Below are positions 6,398 to 7,819 of a stretch of 7,819 bases of DNA, piece by piece. The position numbers and the translations under genes are program-made. The stretch's first letter is position 1. Every line of letters starts with the position of its first letter. The DNA is from Nocardia sp. Its GTDB lineage: Bacteria; Actinomycetota; Actinomycetes; Mycobacteriales; Mycobacteriaceae. Location of the stretch: the NCBI GenBank assembly GCA_013361595.1, contig JABFXT010000269.1:1-7819 (forward strand), in the 5' to 3' direction. The notes below the pieces were generated by a model. That model was not told the DNA's origin. It did not search any database and was given only the letters and a program-made list of their open reading frames with translations.

Positions 6398-6819
6398 CCG
6401 CCGCCGTGGACGAGTCTGCGCCCACCCGTTCGCGCTGGGCCGCACTGGCGGCCGGGGCTCTCGGCCCGCTGCTGATCGTCGTCCTGATCGTGGACGCGGT
6501 CGTCACGCTGATACTGGAAGTGCTCTATCTGCCGCTCTATATCGGCGGTGTCGCGGTACCGCTGGCCGCGCTGGTCGCCGCGCCGGTGAATGTGGCGCTG
6601 GTCTGGGCGGCCGCGACGGTGACGACCCGGTCGACCGTGCTGTTCCTGCCGATCGCCGCCTGGCTGGCCGCCTTCTTGATCGCGGCGAGCCGCGGACCGG
6701 GCGGGGACGTGCCGCTGCGCAGCGACCTACCGACGCTGCTGCTTTTCCTGTGCGGAACGGTGGCACCGCTGATCTACATGTACGTGGCCGCCAACCGGTC
6801 CAACCGCCCGCTGCGCTGA
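6394..6819 (+). CDS. Small four-helix integral membrane protein, function unknown (Rv1171-like by position)
   Basis: Starting at ATG 6394 the product is 141 residues. After a short polar N terminus (1-15) there are four likely membrane helices at about 17-43, 48-72, 81-98 and 112-132, and a short basic C-terminal tail (N134-R141). No catalytic motif is evident. Cys120 is the only cysteine. M. tuberculosis also has a small conserved hypothetical protein, Rv1171, directly after mshB, so this is probably its counterpart; sequence identity was not tested. Start choice: ATG 6394 overlaps the stop of the 28-codon ORF (ATGA). GTG codons at 6364, 6367 and 6370 would add 8-10 residues but lack a clear ribosome site. 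The gene converges on the DUF1906 gene with a 23-bp gap. The function is unknown; proximity to mshB and lpqW does not prove a role in mycothiol or envelope synthesis. Confidence 0.78.
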   Translation: MTAAVDESAPTRSRWAALAAGALGPLLIVVLIVDAVVTLILEVLYLPLYIGGVAVPLAALVAAPVNVALVWAAATVTTRSTVLFLPIAAWLAAFLIAASRGPGGDVPLRSDLPTLLLFLCGTVAPLIYMYVAANRSNRPLR

Positions 6820-6842
6820 GCCGTCGTGCGCCGGAGGCGTTC

Positions 6843-7559
6843 TCACCAGGCGCCGTACTCCGGGACGAGGATGTCGTTCACATCCACCCCGATCCCGTCG
6901 ACCGTGCGATCGTCGATCTCGAACTGGTGCAGATGCGCGGCCGGATGGACGTATCCCGGCGCGGTCCCCCAGTCGTGCTGCCAGAACCACGCGCCCACAC
7001 CGGCGGTGCGGGCCAGGTCTATGGTCGGCGCGTTGGCGTACACACCGGTGTTCTCCCGCCCGATCACCGCCTGCCAGCCGAGCAGATAGGGCAGGATCAT
7101 GGTCGCGAATTCCACCGGGTTCGGATTGTCGTCGATCGACGCGTAGATCGGCCGGTCGTCCGGCCCGCCCGCGGCCCGGTGCAGGGTCAGTCCCCGCTCC
7201 GCGTGCCGGCGGCCCGCGTCGTATCCACCCCGCCAGTCGGCGGTCGGTCCCTTCCCGAACTGGTAGCAGGACACGATCCGCAGCCCCGCCGCCCGCAGAT
7301 CCTCGACCTCGCCCGCCAGCAACGGTTTTCCGGCCATCCATTCCGCTCCCGGCCGGCGATCGGAGACATAGCGGATGACACCGGTGTGCCCCGCCGCCCG
7401 GATGGCCGCCGCTGACGGCACACCCCCCGCGTAATCGAGCAGCGTCCCCAGCGAGGCGGCACCGGCACGCGGAGTTCCGAGCGCCGATCCCACAGCACCC
7501 GCGGCGACCGCGGCAGCCGTATATCCGAGCAGAGCACGACGAGACAGTGCAGAAACCAT
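6843..7559 (-). CDS. Tat-exported DUF1906 (Rv2525c-like glycoside-hydrolase-like) protein
   Basis: A 238-residue protein starting at ATG 7557-7559, with AAGGAG (7566-7571) six bases upstream. An ATG at 7622 would add 21 residues ahead of the signal and is rejected. The N terminus is a Tat signal: SRRALL at 6-11, an Ala/Gly hydrophobic core at about 12-28, and a cleavage region near P30-RAGAA-S36. The mature part reads as a TIM-barrel of the DUF1906/GH25-like group: LDYAG (41-45), VIRYVSD (61-67), YASIDDNP (139-146), GVYAN (172-176), FWQHDW (192-197), LHQF (210-213) and GVDVND (224-229). Acidic residues D42, D143 and D144 lie where such barrels have catalytic carboxylates. Rv2525c of M. tuberculosis is a Tat substrate of this family linked to the cell wall, but its enzymatic activity is unproven. 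Substrate, possibly peptidoglycan or another wall glycan, is inference. A single Cys (C98) is present. Confidence 0.85.
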   Translation of the reverse strand: MVSALSRRALLGYTAAAVAAGAVGSALGTPRAGAASLGTLLDYAGGVPSAAAIRAAGHTGVIRYVSDRRPGAEWMAGKPLLAGEVEDLRAAGLRIVSCYQFGKGPTADWRGGYDAGRRHAERGLTLHRAAGGPDDRPIYASIDDNPNPVEFATMILPYLLGWQAVIGRENTGVYANAPTIDLARTAGVGAWFWQHDWGTAPGYVHPAAHLHQFEIDDRTVDGIGVDVNDILVPEYGAW

Positions 7560-7683
7560 CGCGGACTCCTTCGCACCCCGGGTGAACGAAACGGCGTGCC
7601 CGGCGCACCTTCCCCTGAGCACACATGCGCCGGAGCCTCGAACGTGCCGCTATTCCACCACACCCACCCCCGAACCACCATCA

Positions 7684-7723
7684 CCGACAACCCGAAAACA
7701 ACACCGGTTCCGACCCCGAAAAC
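7684..7723. repeat. Imperfect direct repeat flanking an ACCGGT palindrome
   Basis: Two copies sharing CCGAC and CCCGAAAAC occur at 7684-7699 (CCGACAACCCGAAAAC) and 7710-7723 (CCGACCCCGAAAAC), differing by a 2-bp internal difference. The CCCGAAAAC cores begin 24 bp apart. The 6-bp palindrome ACCGGT (7703-7708) lies between them. Placement about 125-165 bp before the DUF1906 start would suit a regulator-binding site, but this is unproven. Confidence 0.4.
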
Positions 7724-7798
7724 CATCCAGAACAGATCGAGTCCACATGCAGACGAACATCGAATGCCACCGCCCCCCGAGTCGAGTTTTACGAGACA

Positions 7799-7814
7799 CC
7801 TCAAAGGGTTGAGG
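7799..7814. repeat. Short hairpin CCTCAA-AGGG-TTGAGG at the window edge
   Basis: A perfect 6-bp inverted repeat with a 4-nt loop lies 5 bp from the window end. No T-tract is visible on either strand within the window, so its role (terminator of an unseen gene, operator, or chance) cannot be judged. Confidence 0.3.
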
Positions 7815-7819
7815 CCCGT

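Larger units (their letters stand above)
7560..7819. other. C/A-rich non-coding region upstream of the DUF1906 gene
   Basis: About 260 bp with no supported gene. The plus strand is poor in G and T, especially from about 7655 to 7790, so the sense strand of the DUF1906 gene is G/T-rich upstream of its start. The small open frames through it have no recognisable protein features or ribosome sites. It contains the DUF1906 Shine-Dalgarno (7566-7571), a spaced direct repeat (7684-7723) and a hairpin at the window edge. No clear TANNNT promoter was found. Confidence 0.5.

Noticed and set aside
6828..6840. Possible bidirectional terminator (GCGCC-GGA-GGCGT) in the 23-bp convergent gap
   Set aside because: The stem is only 4-5 bp with a G-U pair, there is no T-tract, and such hairpins are expected by chance at this GC content.
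6727..7626. Minus-strand 299-codon frame overlapping the DUF1906 gene in another frame
   Set aside because: It is Gly/Arg/Cys-rich shadow sequence. The DUF1906 frame has a Shine-Dalgarno, a Tat signal and family motifs.
7187..7804. Long minus-strand open frame of 205 codons over the DUF1906 gene and its upstream region
   Set aside because: It is out of frame with the Tat signal and DUF1906 motifs, has no ribosome site or domain, and its composition just reflects the G/T-rich strand and high GC.
1..7819. CRISPR array, insertion sequence, prophage, tRNA or rRNA
   Set aside because: There are no regularly spaced repeats, transposase or integrase motifs, cloverleaf or rRNA-like segments. The locus looks like conserved chromosomal backbone.

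Overview
The window is high-GC DNA, densely coding, with frequent GTG starts and four-base start/stop overlaps. This points to a mycolic-acid actinomycete (Mycobacteriales), most likely Nocardia or a close relative. The main reason is the gene order pimE - pterin carbinolamine dehydratase - (small ORF) - typA - lpqW - mshB - small membrane protein. From memory, this matches the M. tuberculosis Rv1159-Rv1159A ... Rv1165-Rv1166 ... Rv1170-Rv1171 neighbourhood without the mutT2/nar genes and other inserts. The genus is an inference; no search was run.

Left part (1-1654): the C-terminal three quarters of a GT87 polyprenol-phosphate-mannose mannosyltransferase (PimE-like) runs rightward. It ends inside the 3' end of a leftward 95-residue pterin-4a-carbinolamine dehydratase, a 53-bp tail-to-tail overlap. 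Further right is a leftward gene for a tiny, very basic, four-cysteine protein of unknown function. It is divergent from typA across a short region carrying an inverted repeat and a leader hairpin.

Centre (1655-6275): typA/bipA has a strong Shine-Dalgarno. It is followed by lpqW, a lipoprotein of the solute-binding fold that in mycobacteria regulates PIM/lipoarabinomannan assembly, and by mshB, the mycothiol deacetylase. lpqW and mshB overlap by GTGA and should be co-translated. lpqW seems to have its own leaderless promoter in the typA-lpqW gap.

Right part (6276-7819): a second leaderless-type promoter precedes a 28-codon ORF whose stop overlaps (ATGA) the start of a four-helix membrane protein. 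Convergent to this is a Tat-exported DUF1906 glycoside-hydrolase-like protein, preceded by 260 bp of C/A-rich DNA with a spaced direct repeat and an edge hairpin.

Functional theme: envelope glycolipid mannosylation (pimE, lpqW), thiol redox (mshB) and ribosome-associated stress GTPase function (typA). Most of this is a conserved housekeeping locus. The less described parts are the Cys/Lys-rich mini-protein, the apparent leaderless uORF coupled to the membrane protein, and a recurrent TANNNT-7 nt-start architecture seen at three genes.
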